From contig CM001438.1 of assembly GCA_000244995.1 (NCBI GenBank), positions 4,692,096 through 4,756,095 of the forward strand: a stretch of 64,000 bases of DNA, read 5' to 3'. Of the stretch, positions 1 through 8,325 are shown piece by piece. A program made the translations under genes and the position numbers. The notes below the pieces were generated by a model. That model saw only the letters and a program-made list of their open reading frames with translations, was not told the origin of the DNA and ran no database searches. Source of the stretch: Burkholderiales bacterium JOSHI_001. Its GTDB lineage: Bacteria > Pseudomonadota > Gammaproteobacteria > Burkholderiales > Burkholderiaceae_C. Each line of letters starts with the position of its first letter. Within the stretch, counting starts at the first letter, position 1.

Positions 1-872
1 GTGTAGCCGAACAGGCGCTTGCGCGCGAAGGCCGGGATGATGGCGCTGACGATGCCGAATGCCGGCAGGATCATGATGTAGACCTCGGGGTGGCCGAAGA
101 ACCAGAAGATGTGCTGGTACATCACCGGGTCGCCGCCGCCGGCGGGGTTGAAAAAGCTGGTGCCGAAGTGGCGGTCAGTCAGCGTCATGGTGATGGCGCC
201 GGCCAGCACGGGCATCACGGCGATCAGCAGGTAGGCGGTGATCAGCCAGGTCCAGGCGAACAGCGGCATCTTCATCAGCGTCATGCCGGGGGCGCGCATG
301 TTCAGGATGGTGACCACGATGTTGATGGAACCCATGATCGAGCTGGCGCCCATGATGTGCATCGCGAAGATGCCGGCGTCCATGCTGGGGCCCATCTGCA
401 AAGTCAGCGGCGCGTACAGCGTCCAGCCCGCGGCCGGGGCGCCGCCAGGCATGAAGAAGCTGCCCACCAGCATCAGCGCCGCCGGAATCAGCAGCCAGAA
501 GCTCAGGTTGTTCATGCGCGCGAAGGCCATGTCCGAAGCGCCGATCTGCAGCGGGATCATCCAGTTCGCGAAGCCCACGAACGCCGGCATGATGGCGCCG
601 AACACCATGATCAGGCCGTGCATGGTGGTGAACTGGTTGAACAGTTCGGGGTTCACCAACTGCAGGCCGGGCTTGAACAGCTCGGCCCGGATGCCCAGCG
701 CCAGCACGCCGCCCACCATCAGCATCGCGAAGCTGAACAGCAGGTACATCGTGCCGATGTCCTTGTGGTTGGTGGCATAGACCCAGCGCCGCCAACCATG
801 CGGGGCGCCGTGGTCGTGCGCGTGGTCGTCGTGGTGGGCGTGATCACCGTGTTGGGGCAGGACTGCACTCAT
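1..872 (-). CDS. ctaD: Cytochrome c oxidase subunit I (ctaD), N-terminal part, cut by the window edge
   Basis: This is the catalytic, haem/copper-binding subunit of the aa3-type terminal oxidase in the inner membrane. About 290 residues from the N terminus are present and the rest lies left of position 1. Translation from ATG 872 starts with a His/Asp-rich tail, then the family motif [10 protein letters not shown] low-spin haem His lies in [22 protein letters not shown] follows, and [10 protein letters not shown] carries a Cu-B His and the cross-linked Tyr. The start is supported by AAGGA seven bases upstream. It lies 30 bp downstream of ctaC on the same strand, so the two are probably co-transcribed. 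Identity is near certain; the C-terminal part cannot be judged. Confidence 0.96.
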   Translation of the reverse strand, partial: MSAVLPQHGDHAHHDDHAHDHGAPHGWRRWVYATNHKDIGTMYLLFSFAMLMVGGVLALGIRAELFKPGLQLVNPELFNQFTTMHGLIMVFGAIMPAFVGFANWMIPLQIGASDMAFARMNNLSFWLLIPAALMLVGSFFMPGGAPAAGWTLYAPLTLQMGPSMDAGIFAMHIMGASSIMGSINIVVTILNMRAPGMTLMKMPLFAWTWLITAYLLIAVMPVLAGAITMTLTDRHFGTSFFNPAGGGDPVMYQHIFWFFGHPEVYIMILPAFGIVSAIIPAFARKRLFGY

Positions 873-902
873 GACTTTTCCTTCAAACCTTGATGCGGTG
901 AA

Positions 903-2084
903 TCACTTGCGGGCGGCCAGCACGTCGGCCGGCTGCACCGCCTGGCCGGTCTTGTTGCCCCAGCTGTTCTTGGTGTAGGTGATGATGGCGGCCAGTTCGG
1001 TGTCCGACAGTTGCTTCCAGGCCGGCATGGCACCGTTGTTCTGGCCATTGAGCAGCACCGCGATCTGCTTGCCCTTGTCGGCGTCGGTCACCACCGGCGA
1101 GCCGTCCAGCGCCTTGATCGGACCACCGCCCTTGCCGTCGGGCTTGTGGCACACCGCGCAGTTTGCGGCGTAGGCCTTCTCGCCGCGCGCCAGCAGCGCA
1201 GGCAGCTCCCACACCTTGCTCGGGTCGTCGGCCTTGGCGGCCATCTTCTTCCTTTCGCCGTCCACCCACTTGGTGTAGTCCTCGGCGGACAGCACCTTCA
1301 CGTGGATGGGCATGTAGGCGTGTTCCTTGCCGCACAGTTCGGCGCACTGGCCGTAGAAGTCGCCCGTTTGTTCGGCCCGAAACCAGGCGTCGCGCACAAA
1401 TCCGGGAATGGCATCCTGCTTCACAGCGAAAGCCGGCACCATCCAGGCGTGGATCACGTCGGTGGCGGTGGTGATGATGCGCACCTTCTTGTTCACCGGC
1501 ACGACCAAGGGGTTGTCCACCTTCAGCAGGTAGTTGTCACCCTCCGGTTTGCCGGCGTCGGACATGGCCCGCTGGGTCGGGTCCAGGGTGGACAGAAAGC
1601 CGATGCCTTCGCCTTCACCCTTGAGGTAGTCATAGCCCCACTTCCACTGGTAGCCCGTGGCCTTGATGGTGAGTTCGGCGTTGCTGGTGTCCTTTTGAGC
1701 CACCACGGTCTTGGTGGCCGCGAAGCCCATGCCGGTGACGATGAGGAAGGGCACGATGGTCCAGGCAATTTCAACCGCCACGCTTTCGTGGAAGTTGGCC
1801 GACTTGGCGCCCAGCGACTTGCGGTGCTTCAGGATGGAATAGAACATCACCCCGAACACCGCGACGAAGATGACCAGGCACACCACCATCAACCAGTTGT
1901 GAAGCGACTGCACATCAGCGGCCACCCGGGTGACCGGCGGGTGCAGGTCCAACTGATTGACCGCCGGTCCACCGGGCAGGCTGTTGACTGCCAGCGCCGG
2001 CAGCGCGCTCAGGGCGGCGCCCGCGGCCAAGGCCGCGTGAGCCAGGCGATGCTGGATCGTCTTCATGGTTTTCATCGTCGTCAT
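903..2084 (-). CDS. ctaC: Cytochrome c oxidase subunit II with C-terminal cytochrome c domain
   Basis: This 393-residue protein takes electrons from cytochrome c through the Cu-A centre and passes them to subunit I. It has an N-terminal signal/anchor, two transmembrane helices (about residues 60-85 and 105-130) and a Cu-A domain. Copper ligands are visible as the His of HAWMVPAF (about 211) and in CAELCGKEHAYM (about 246-257). A fused cytochrome c domain follows, with haem motif CAVCH near 308 and a likely axial Met in GAMPAW. ATGs at 2084, 2075 and 2066 are all in frame, none with a clear Shine-Dalgarno sequence, so the exact start is open. The much longer open frame upstream is GC-rich read-through. 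Confidence 0.95.
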   Translation of the reverse strand: MTTMKTMKTIQHRLAHAALAAGAALSALPALAVNSLPGGPAVNQLDLHPPVTRVAADVQSLHNWLMVVCLVIFVAVFGVMFYSILKHRKSLGAKSANFHESVAVEIAWTIVPFLIVTGMGFAATKTVVAQKDTSNAELTIKATGYQWKWGYDYLKGEGEGIGFLSTLDPTQRAMSDAGKPEGDNYLLKVDNPLVVPVNKKVRIITTATDVIHAWMVPAFAVKQDAIPGFVRDAWFRAEQTGDFYGQCAELCGKEHAYMPIHVKVLSAEDYTKWVDGERKKMAAKADDPSKVWELPALLARGEKAYAANCAVCHKPDGKGGGPIKALDGSPVVTDADKGKQIAVLLNGQNNGAMPAWKQLSDTELAAIITYTKNSWGNKTGQAVQPADVLAARK

Positions 2085-2125
2085 CACTCGGGTTCGAAGG
2101 ACTGGAGTTCGGAGTAGGCGGGCCA

Positions 2126-2671
2126 TCAACGTTCGGTGCGGCGCTGACGCAGCGCGGTGCGCAGTTCCTGCGCCAGATCGGCACGCAGGTGGGCGGGCAG
2201 GTAGCGGCCGACGCAGGCCGAGCTGCCCTCGCCGGACAGTTCCACCAGCGAGCCTTGCGCGCCCTGCGGCTCCACACGCACCCAGGCGCTGCGGAACAGG
2301 GTGCGGCGGGTGCGGCTGCCGCAGCGGTGTTCCACCGCCAGGTCGTGGCCGTCCAGCGTGATGGTTTCGCGGTCGGCGGCATGGCGGGAAAACACCAGCA
2401 GGGCCAGGCCCAGGGCCGCCAGTTCCAGGCCGGCGAAGGCCAGCACCGCGGGGGCGCCCTGCCACCAGAAGCCGCCGCCAATGCCCAGCGACACAACGCA
2501 CAGGGACGCGTACACCGCCAGCAGCTGGCGCGGCGCGATCGAACAGTTGCGCTTCAACACCCACTGCACCGCGCGCTGGGCACCGCCGAAATCCAGTTCG
2601 CGACCGAAACGCCACACCGCACTGCGTGTTGCAGTGGCTGGCCAGGGAGCGGGGGCAAAGGCGGCGGTCAT
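2126..2671 (-). CDS. DUF2244 membrane protein upstream of ctaC
   Basis: This is a small protein of about 181 residues from the DUF2244 family, which in Burkholderiales usually sits directly before ctaC. The core begins KRNCSIAPRQLL, followed by two adjacent transmembrane helices (about residues 45-65 and 70-90). A soluble C-terminal part contains the conserved pattern VRVEPQG...VELSGEG...CVGRYL. It lies 41 bp upstream of ctaC and is probably in the same transcript. A role near cytochrome oxidase assembly is suggested only by position. A GTG at 2695 would add eight residues. Neither start has a convincing ribosome-binding site. Confidence 0.8.
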   Translation of the reverse strand: MTAAFAPAPWPATATRSAVWRFGRELDFGGAQRAVQWVLKRNCSIAPRQLLAVYASLCVVSLGIGGGFWWQGAPAVLAFAGLELAALGLALLVFSRHAADRETITLDGHDLAVEHRCGSRTRRTLFRSAWVRVEPQGAQGSLVELSGEGSSACVGRYLPAHLRADLAQELRTALRQRRTER

Positions 2672-2803
2672 GGGTGAACAGGGAAGCTGCTGCACTGTAG
2701 GGGAGAGGCATGCCGTCCCGGCTCAGGCATCGCCCCAGTGGGCAGGCCCTTGCGCTTATGACAGACCCTTAAGGCAGATCAAACAAAGATTCTAGCGGAC
2801 AGA
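2672..2803 (-). promoter_or_regulatory. Intergenic region ahead of the DUF2244-ctaC-ctaD unit
   Basis: These 132 bp lie between the bioC-like stop and DUF2244. The stretch 2760-2800 is clearly AT-richer than its surroundings and contains TAGAAT and TCATAA on the minus strand, so it is the likely place for the oxidase promoter. No single -35/-10 pair is convincing. Confidence 0.3.
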
Positions 2804-3727
2804 TTATTGGCGCCCGCCGTCGGTGCGCCGCTGCACCAAGGTCCGCTTCAATTCGTCCACCGACACGCCCCCCTCCCCGCCCAGGCGCGCACGCGGCGCG
2901 GGGCGGAAGGCGTGGCCGTACACGATCTCGAAACCCAGGGCGATGCGCCCCTGGCCATCGACGCGCGCGGCCAGCGCGTCCAACAGGCGCTGGCGCCAGC
3001 GCGGCGTGCGCAGCCCGGCCGCGCGTGCCGGGTGGGCGTTGGCGCCCAGCTGGCGCAACTCGTCCAGCGCCGCCTGCGGGCTGGACCAGGTCAGCGTCAG
3101 CATCTCCTGGTCCATCACCGGGTCGGCAAAGCCGGCCTGCACCAGCGCATCGCCCAGGTCGTGCATGTCGGTCAATGGCGCCTGGGGCGGGCCCCAGCCG
3201 GCGTCGGCGTACAGGCCGCCCAGTTCGCGCAGCGTGTACGGGCCCAGGGTGGAAAACATCAGGAAGCCGTCCACCGCCAGCGCGCGCTGCCACTGCGCCA
3301 TCAGCCCAGGGGCGTCGGGCGAAAAATGCAGCGCCATGTTGGCCCACAGCAACTGCGCGCTGCCAGGCGGCACGGCCTCAGCACCGAGCGGTGCCGGCGC
3401 GCGCTGCCAGAAGCGCCAGTCGCGCGCCGGAGCACTGCGCGCCAGCAGCGCTGGCGTCGGCTCCACCGCCACGATGCTTGACTTGGGATAAGCCGCGCGC
3501 AAGGCTGCCGCGCCGCCCCCCAGGAAGGCCGACCAGTCCAGCACTTGCTGCGGCACCTGGCGGATGACCTCCAGGCGCTCGCCCATGCGCCGGGCCACCT
3601 CGGTGTGCAGCCAGGGCGCCTGCGGCAGGCGGGCCAGGCGGCGCAGGGCCAGGTCGCAGGCCGCGGCCCGCGGGCCGGCCGGAGGCACCGCGGGCAAAGG
3701 GTCTGGAACCACGGGCGAGGCCGGCAT
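2804..3727 (-). CDS. BioC-like SAM-dependent methyltransferase
   Basis: This 307-residue class I methyltransferase resembles BioC, the malonyl-ACP O-methyltransferase of early biotin synthesis. The SAM-binding region appears near residues 65-95 as VLDWSAFLGGGAAAL followed by the acidic strand end IVAVEP. The glycine motif is less regular than the usual VLDxGxGTG. Further BioC-like landmarks are LLWANMALHF, GFLMFSTLGPYTLREL and FEIVYGHAF. ATG 3727 is preceded at eight bases by TATACT, so the message may be leaderless. It is divergent from comF, a pairing common in betaproteobacteria. Because motif I is unusual, a different methyl acceptor is possible. Confidence 0.72.
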   Translation of the reverse strand: MPASPVVPDPLPAVPPAGPRAAACDLALRRLARLPQAPWLHTEVARRMGERLEVIRQVPQQVLDWSAFLGGGAAALRAAYPKSSIVAVEPTPALLARSAPARDWRFWQRAPAPLGAEAVPPGSAQLLWANMALHFSPDAPGLMAQWQRALAVDGFLMFSTLGPYTLRELGGLYADAGWGPPQAPLTDMHDLGDALVQAGFADPVMDQEMLTLTWSSPQAALDELRQLGANAHPARAAGLRTPRWRQRLLDALAARVDGQGRIALGFEIVYGHAFRPAPRARLGGEGGVSVDELKRTLVQRRTDGGRQ

Positions 3728-3735
3728 GGGCGGGC

Positions 3736-3752
3736 AGTATATTGAGCCGATG
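3736..3752. promoter_or_regulatory. Overlapping divergent -10 elements of bioC-like gene and comF
   Basis: On the plus strand TATATT (3738-3743) stands six bases before the comF ATG at 3750. On the minus strand TATACT (3741-3736) stands eight bases before the ATG at 3727. The two hexamers share bases, so both promoters cannot be fully occupied at once. Neither gene has room for a normal Shine-Dalgarno sequence. Confidence 0.55.
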
Positions 3753-4478
3753 CTGCGGGCTCTGAAGGCACTTTCCCCCGCACCGGGCGGCGCCTGCCTG
3801 GTGTGCCGGGTCTGGGGTGACGGCGGCCTGTGTGCCGACTGCGCTGCGCGGTTCGCGACCGCCGTGCCCCGCTGCCTGCGCTGCGGCCTGCGCACCGCGC
3901 AGGCGCTGTCCGCCTGCGGCCACTGCCTGCACGAAGCGCCCCGCCTGTCCCGCACCGTGACGGTGGCCGACTATGGCTTCCCCTGGGACCGCCTGCTGTC
4001 GGCCTTCAAGTACAGCGGACAGGCCGAACTGGCCACGCCGCTGGCGCGGCTGCTGGCGCGCGCGGTGCTAGGCGCGGGCCCACCGCTGCCGGGGCTGCTG
4101 CTGCCGGTGCCGCTGGCCACTGAGCGCCTGCGCGAACGCGGCTACAACCAGGCCTGGGAACTGGCACGGCGGCTGCCGGCGCTGCTGCAGGTCCCAGCCC
4201 CCGGCCTGCAGGCCCGCGCCGACCTGCTGCTGCGCCTGCGCGACACGCCCCACCAGACCGGCCTGACCCGCGCCCAGCGCCTGGCCAACCTGCGCCACGC
4301 CTTCCTGGTGGAACCACGCCAGGCCGCGGCCCTGGCCGGCCAGCGGGTGGCGCTGGTGGACGACGTGCTGACCACCGGCGCCACCGCCGCCACCGCGGCG
4401 CAATGCCTGCTGGACGGCGGCGCGGCCGAGGTGCAGTTGTGGGTGCTGGCGCGCACGCCGCCGCCCGAAGAACGTTGA
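3750..4478 (+). CDS. comF: ComF family phosphoribosyltransferase-like competence protein
   Basis: This 242-residue ComF homologue is an accessory protein of natural transformation. Its N terminus carries four Cys pairs of a zinc-binding region (CLVC, CADC, CLRC, CGHC). It continues into a type I phosphoribosyltransferase fold with the PRPP-loop signature VALVDDVLTTGAT near residues 205-217. ERGYNQAWELAR is also typical. I prefer ATG 3750 over the in-frame ATG 3726, which collides with the divergent gene's start codon. TATATT six bases upstream of 3750 suggests a leaderless message. With a chromosomal tfoX-family gene (48983) and type IV pilus signalling genes, it is compatible with natural competence. 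Confidence 0.9.
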   Translation: MLRALKALSPAPGGACLVCRVWGDGGLCADCAARFATAVPRCLRCGLRTAQALSACGHCLHEAPRLSRTVTVADYGFPWDRLLSAFKYSGQAELATPLARLLARAVLGAGPPLPGLLLPVPLATERLRERGYNQAWELARRLPALLQVPAPGLQARADLLLRLRDTPHQTGLTRAQRLANLRHAFLVEPRQAAALAGQRVALVDDVLTTGATAATAAQCLLDGGAAEVQLWVLARTPPPEER

Positions 4479-4503
4479 CGGCCCCCTGGGCGCCTCGCAC
4501 GCC

Positions 4504-4509
4504 GACAAT
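4504..4509 (+). promoter_or_regulatory. -10-like GACAAT seven bases before trmL
   Basis: GACAAT followed by seven bases and the trmL ATG at 4517. A TTGACG at 4475-4480 is 23 bp away, too far for a standard -35. The element fits the leaderless pattern seen at other unit starts, although trmL could also be read from comF. Confidence 0.35.
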
Positions 4510-4516
4510 GCACGCC

Positions 4517-4996
4517 ATGTTCAACATCGTGCTGGTGCACCCCGAGATCCCGCCCAACACCGGCAACGTCATCCGGCTGGCAGCCAACACCGGTTGCCGG
4601 CTGCACCTGATCGAGCCCCTGGGCTTTGACATGGACGACAAGCTGCTGCGCCGCGCCGGCCTGGACTACCACGAGTACGCGGAGGTGAAGCGCCATGCCG
4701 ACTGGGCGGCCTGGCAGGCGGCGGAGACGCCCGACCCGGCGCGGGTGTTCGCCTTCACCACCCGCGGCACGCGCCACCTGGGGCAGGTGCGGTTCCAACC
4801 CGGCGACTGGCTGCTGTTCGGCAGTGAAACCGCTGGCCTGCCCGCCGCCCTGCGGGATTCGGTGGCACCGGCGCAGCGCCTGCGCCTGCCGCTGCGCGAA
4901 GGCCAACGCAGCCTGAACCTGAGCAACGCGGTGGCGGTGGCGGTGTTCGAAGCCTGGCGCCAGAACGGCTATGCCGGCGCCGCAGCGCTGGGCTGA
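4517..4996 (+). CDS. trmL: tRNA (cytidine(34)-2'-O)-methyltransferase TrmL
   Basis: This 159-residue SPOUT-class enzyme methylates the 2'-O of the wobble nucleotide of certain leucine tRNAs using SAM. The opening HPEIPPNTGNVIRLAANTG and the tract GLDYHEY match TrmL closely. The SAM-binding knot is seen in GDWLLFGSETAGLP and the C-terminal motif LNLSNAVAVAVFE. Length matches the E. coli protein (157). I chose ATG 4517 because the family starts MxNIVL; an ATG at 4508 would add three residues. It ends six bases before the convergent gpsA. Confidence 0.95.
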   Translation: MFNIVLVHPEIPPNTGNVIRLAANTGCRLHLIEPLGFDMDDKLLRRAGLDYHEYAEVKRHADWAAWQAAETPDPARVFAFTTRGTRHLGQVRFQPGDWLLFGSETAGLPAALRDSVAPAQRLRLPLREGQRSLNLSNAVAVAVFEAWRQNGYAGAAALG

Positions 4997-5002
4997 CGGA
5001 CC

Positions 5003-5998
5003 TCAGGCGCCCTCGGCACGCGCCTCGCGCGCCATCAACTGCTGCAGCGCCTGCGGTGGCGACAAACGCCCCTGCAGCACCGCCACCACGGCGGCGGTGA
5101 GCGGCATGTCCACGCCCAGGGCCTGTGCCCGTTCGGCCACCGTGGCCGCGCTGTAGACGCCTTCGGCCACATGGCCCAGGCGCGCCAGCACATCGGGCAG
5201 CGCCAGCCCCTGCGCCAGCAGCAGGCCCACGCGCCGGTTGCGCGACAGGTCGCCCGTCGCGGTGAGCACCAGGTCGCCCAGGCCCGACAGGCCCATGAAG
5301 GTGTCGGCCCGTGCGCCCAGGGCCAGTCCCAGGCGCGTCATTTCGGCCAGGCCGCGGGTGATGAGCGCGGCCCGGGCGTTCAAGCCCAGTTGCAGGCCAT
5401 CGGCAATGCCGGTGGCGATGGCCAGCACGTTCTTCACCGCGCCGCCCACTTCCACGCCCACCGGGTCGTCGGAGGAATACACGCGCAGCGCGTCGCCATG
5501 GAAGGCCTGCACCGCACGCTGGCGCAGGGCCAGGTTGGTGCTGGCGACCACCAGTGCGGTGGGCCGGCCCTGCGCCACTTCCAGCGCGAAGCTGGGGCCG
5601 CTGAGCACCCCGGCGGCCTCGCCCGGGCGCACCTGGGCGGCGACTTCATGGCCCAGCGCGCCGCTGCCCTGCTCGAAACCCTTGCACAGCCACAGCGCGC
5701 CTAGGCCTGCGGGCAGCGCCGCCAGGCGTTCGCGCAAGGCCGCCATGGGCGTGGCCAGCACCAGCAGCCCGTCGTTGCCGCCGGCATGGGCCAGCGCAGC
5801 ACTGTGGTCGGCCGTGATGCCCAGGGCCTGCGGCAGCGCCACCTCGGGCAGGTAGCGCGTGTTCACGCGCTCGCGCCCCAAAGCCGCGGCCTGCGACGCG
5901 TCGCGCGCCCACAGCAGCACCTCGTGCCGCGCCGCCGCGGCCACGGCCAGCGCGGTGCCCCAGGCACCGGCGCCGAGCACGGTGATGCGCAGGGTCAT
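5003..5998 (-). CDS. gpsA: NAD(P)H-dependent glycerol-3-phosphate dehydrogenase
   Basis: This 331-residue cytosolic enzyme reduces dihydroxyacetone phosphate to sn-glycerol 3-phosphate, the backbone of phospholipids. The Rossmann motif [11 protein letters not shown] lies at the N terminus. CKGFEQGSG and the active-site region [16 protein letters not shown] (conserved Lys) are present, then [12 protein letters not shown] in the helical C-terminal domain. It is last in the rhodanese-grxC-secB-gpsA series, 28 bp after secB. Length is normal and no anomaly is seen. Confidence 0.97.
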   Translation of the reverse strand: MTLRITVLGAGAWGTALAVAAAARHEVLLWARDASQAAALGRERVNTRYLPEVALPQALGITADHSAALAHAGGNDGLLVLATPMAALRERLAALPAGLGALWLCKGFEQGSGALGHEVAAQVRPGEAAGVLSGPSFALEVAQGRPTALVVASTNLALRQRAVQAFHGDALRVYSSDDPVGVEVGGAVKNVLAIATGIADGLQLGLNARAALITRGLAEMTRLGLALGARADTFMGLSGLGDLVLTATGDLSRNRRVGLLLAQGLALPDVLARLGHVAEGVYSAATVAERAQALGVDMPLTAAVVAVLQGRLSPPQALQQLMAREARAEGA

Positions 5999-6026
5999 GC
6001 GCGGACGAAGCGCGGCCGGCGCGCGG

Positions 6027-6503
6027 TCAGTTCGCGCTGGTGATGATGCTGCTGCCGTTGCCGTTGCCCGCGGCCTGCGCCTGCTGGGCTTCGAACATGG
6101 CCTGGAAATTGACTTCGGTCAGCAGGATGGGCGGGAAACCGGCGCGTGTGCAGACGTCCGACACGATGGCGCGCAGGTAGGGGTAGATCATCTGCGGGCA
6201 GACGATGCTGATGATGCCCTGCATCTGGTCCTGCGGCACATTGCGGATCTCGAAGATGCCGGCCTGCTTGGCTTCCACCAGGAACAGGGTGCGCTCCTTC
6301 AGCTTGGCGGTGACGGTGGCGGTGACGGTCACCTCGAAGATGCCGTCGGCAATGCCCTCGGCGCCCATGGCCAGGTTGATGTCCACCTGGGGCTGCTGCT
6401 GTTCCAGCAGGATCTGCGGCGAATTGGGCTGTTCCAGCGACAGGTCCTTCAGGTACATGCGCTGGATCTGGAACACCGGGGTTGCGTCGTCTTGGTCGGC
6501 CAT
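6027..6503 (-). CDS. secB: Protein-export chaperone SecB
   Basis: SecB is a homotetrameric cytosolic chaperone that keeps preproteins unfolded and hands them to SecA. The 158-residue product has the family features [19 protein letters not shown] near the N terminus, then [12 protein letters not shown], the block [20 protein letters not shown], and [12 protein letters not shown]. Position between grxC and gpsA is the usual one in Betaproteobacteria. ATG 6503 has no strong Shine-Dalgarno sequence. Confidence 0.97.
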   Translation of the reverse strand: MADQDDATPVFQIQRMYLKDLSLEQPNSPQILLEQQQPQVDINLAMGAEGIADGIFEVTVTATVTAKLKERTLFLVEAKQAGIFEIRNVPQDQMQGIISIVCPQMIYPYLRAIVSDVCTRAGFPPILLTEVNFQAMFEAQQAQAAGNGNGSSIITSAN

Positions 6504-6688
6504 GGTGGATGTCTCGGGTGTGAAAGGAAAACGGCGCCCAGCGGCGCGTGAAAACGCCCGCGACCAAGCAAGTGCAGCGGTCGGGGGAAAAGGCGGATTA
6601 TCGCGCAGGGCCCCGTGCCAGGGGCCCCTGCGTCAGGGGTTCGAGGGCTGCGGCATCCCGCCGCAATCCGGCCGCAAGGGCATCGCGT
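6504..6688 (-). promoter_or_regulatory. grxC-secB intergenic region with GC hairpin and possible secB promoter
   Basis: These 185 bp hold a strong inverted repeat at 6604-6632 (left arm CGCAGGGCCCC, right arm GGGGCCCCTGCG, one bulged C, six-base loop). Just downstream in the minus direction is GATAAT at 6602-6597, a good -10 hexamer without a clear -35. The hairpin lacks a following T-run, so it may slow or attenuate read-through from grxC rather than terminate it. Confidence 0.35.
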
Positions 6689-6958
6689 TCAGGCCGAAGC
6701 GGGGCCTTGCAGCAGCGGCATCAGGCCGCCGCGCTGGTCCAGCGCCACCAGGTCGTCACAGCCGCCCACGTGGGTGTCGCCGATGAAGATCTGCGGCACG
6801 GTGCGCCGGCCGGTGAGTTCGATCATGCGGTCGCGCTCGGCCGGGTGGGTGTCCACCCGCACTTCGTCGATGTGCTGCACGCCGCGTTGCTTCAACAAGG
6901 CCTTGGCCCGCACGCAAAAGGGGCAGACCTGGGTGGTGTACATGCGCACAGCGTTCAT
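6689..6958 (-). CDS. grxC: Glutaredoxin 3 family protein
   Basis: This 89-residue dithiol glutaredoxin reduces protein or glutathione mixed disulfides in the cytosol. The redox motif CPFC lies at about residues 11-14, in MYTTQVCPFCVRAKALL. The glutathione-binding features TVPQIFIGDTHVGG and CDDLVALD follow. ATG 6958 gives the normal length; a longer open frame upstream adds an unconserved Arg/Leu-rich piece. It sits between the rhodanese gene and secB, a conserved order in Burkholderiales. Confidence 0.93.
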   Translation of the reverse strand: MNAVRMYTTQVCPFCVRAKALLKQRGVQHIDEVRVDTHPAERDRMIELTGRRTVPQIFIGDTHVGGCDDLVALDQRGGLMPLLQGPASA

Positions 6959-7059
6959 GGGCAGGCGGTCACAAAGCCAACGAAGCCGCGATTGTGCAGG
7001 CGGCCCCAAAGCCATGCCCGCGCTGGGGCATGACCGATGTCACGACCTGGCCCAGCACA

Positions 7060-7479
7060 TCACTTGCCCGGTTTGGTGCCGCGCTCCAGCGGCAGTCCGG
7101 CCTCGCGCCAGGCGGCGGTGCCGCCCTGCACGGCACAGGCCCGTTCGTAGCCTGCCTTCTTCAGCACGGCCACCGCGCGGCCAGCGCGTGCGCCGGTGGG
7201 GCACATCAGCACCACCGGCAGGGTCTTGTTGCCCGGCAGGTCCTTGCTGCCCTCCAACTGGCCCACCGGCACATTGCGGGCGCCGCCGGCGTGCTGGGCC
7301 GCGTATTCGTCCGGCTCGCTCACGTCCACCAGCACCGCCTTCTCGCGGTTGATCAGTTGCACCGCGTCGGCCGTGCCGATGGCCGAGCCGCTGCGCTGCT
7401 GCAGCACCGGCCACAGCAGCAGGCCGCCCGAGGTGAGGGCCATCAGGATGAGCAGCGCGTTGTCGATGATGAATTGCAC
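7060..7479 (-). CDS. Membrane-anchored rhodanese-like protein
   Basis: This 139-residue protein has an N-terminal transmembrane helix (about residues 5-23) followed by one rhodanese domain. The active-site loop is CPTGAR near residue 95, with the expected catalytic Cys and Arg. DVSEPDEYAAQHAGGARNVP is the usual CH2A-type motif. It could carry sulfane sulfur, but the substrate is unknown. It heads the grxC-secB-gpsA series and is divergent from gpmA. A TATAAT lies 32 bases upstream of its ATG. Confidence 0.88.
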   Translation of the reverse strand: MQFIIDNALLILMALTSGGLLLWPVLQQRSGSAIGTADAVQLINREKAVLVDVSEPDEYAAQHAGGARNVPVGQLEGSKDLPGNKTLPVVLMCPTGARAGRAVAVLKKAGYERACAVQGGTAAWREAGLPLERGTKPGK

Positions 7480-7511
7480 GGGCAGGTGACCAGGTGGCGG
7501 GCGAAGGACGA

Positions 7512-7517
7512 ATTATA
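7512..7517 (-). promoter_or_regulatory. TATAAT -10 element for the rhodanese-grxC-secB unit
   Basis: A perfect TATAAT on the minus strand with 32 bases to the rhodanese ATG. The only TTGCCA upstream is at a 20-bp spacing. The overlapping plus-strand sequence TATAGAAT (7515-7522) could serve gpmA, leaving a leader of about 40 bases. Confidence 0.5.
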
Positions 7518-7561
7518 GAATTCGCGGTTCGCCGTCTTGGCAACAGACCCACCCACGCACC

Positions 7562-8308
7562 ATGTACAAGCTTGTGCTCGTTCGCCACGGCGAATCCACC
7601 TGGAACCTGGAAAACCGCTTCACCGGCTGGACCGACGTGGACCTCACGCCCACCGGCGTGGCCCAGGCCCAGCAGGCCGGCCGGCTGCTGAAGGAAGGCG
7701 GCTACGAGTTCGACGTGGCCTACACCTCGGTGCTGAAACGCGCCGTGTGGACGCTGTGGCACGCGCTGGACCAGATGGACCGCACCTGGCTGCCCGTGGT
7801 GAACGACTGGCGCCTGAACGAGCGCCACTACGGCGCACTGCAGGGCCTGAACAAGGCGGAAACCGCCAAGAAGTTCGGTGACGAGCAGGTGCTGGTGTGG
7901 CGCCGCAGCTATGACACGCCGCCGCCCTCGCTGGAAGCCAGCGACCCGCGCTGCGAGCGCAGCGACCTGCGCTACGCCAAGCTGCAGGCCGCCCAGGTGC
8001 CGCTGACCGAATGCCTGAAGGACACCGTGGCGCGCGTGCTGCCCTGCTGGAACGAGGTGCTGGCCCCGGCCATCACCAGCGGCCAGCGCCTGCTGATCGC
8101 CGCGCATGGCAACTCCATCCGCGCGCTGGTGAAGTACCTGGACGGCATCAGCGACGACGACATCGTGGGCCTGAACATCCCCAACGGCATTCCACTGGTG
8201 TACGAACTGGATGCGAACCTGAAACCCATCAAGAGCCACTACCTGGGCGACCCGGCGGCGGCCGCCGCGGCCGCTGCCGCGGTGGCGGCGCAGGGCACGA
8301 AGGGCTAG
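7562..8308 (+). CDS. gpmA: 2,3-bisphosphoglycerate-dependent phosphoglycerate mutase
   Basis: This 248-residue cofactor-dependent enzyme interconverts 3- and 2-phosphoglycerate in glycolysis and gluconeogenesis. The phosphohistidine motif LVRHGES is at residues 6-12, with [11 protein letters not shown] next. The second catalytic His lies in [16 protein letters not shown] near 180-195, and GIPLVYELD closes the domain. The C terminus ends in an Ala-rich tail (about residues 231-243) that is not part of the fold. The gene is convergent with the PRPP synthase-like gene, only nine bases apart, with both TAG stops inside one palindrome. Confidence 0.97.
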   Translation: MYKLVLVRHGESTWNLENRFTGWTDVDLTPTGVAQAQQAGRLLKEGGYEFDVAYTSVLKRAVWTLWHALDQMDRTWLPVVNDWRLNERHYGALQGLNKAETAKKFGDEQVLVWRRSYDTPPPSLEASDPRCERSDLRYAKLQAAQVPLTECLKDTVARVLPCWNEVLAPAITSGQRLLIAAHGNSIRALVKYLDGISDDDIVGLNIPNGIPLVYELDANLKPIKSHYLGDPAAAAAAAAAVAAQGTKG

Positions 8309-8325
8309 CCCGCAGGGCTACAAGG
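8306..8325. repeat. Palindrome over both stop codons, copy 1 of a short repeat
   Basis: TAGCCCGCAGGGCTA is a perfect 6-bp stem with loop GCA, followed by CAAGG. The first TAG is the gpmA stop. The reverse complement of the last three stem bases is the TAG stop of the prs-like gene. A near copy lies at 55055-55073 in the same setting. It may form a transcript-end hairpin in both directions, although no T-run follows. Confidence 0.6.

Noticed and set aside
2085-2711. Upstream extension of ctaC to 602 codons
   Set aside because: It overlaps DUF2244 in another frame and has no similarity; the signal peptide begins at about 2084.
6604-6632. Rho-independent terminator after grxC
   Set aside because: The stem is strong but no T-run follows in the minus direction, so it was kept only as a hairpin in the intergenic entry.
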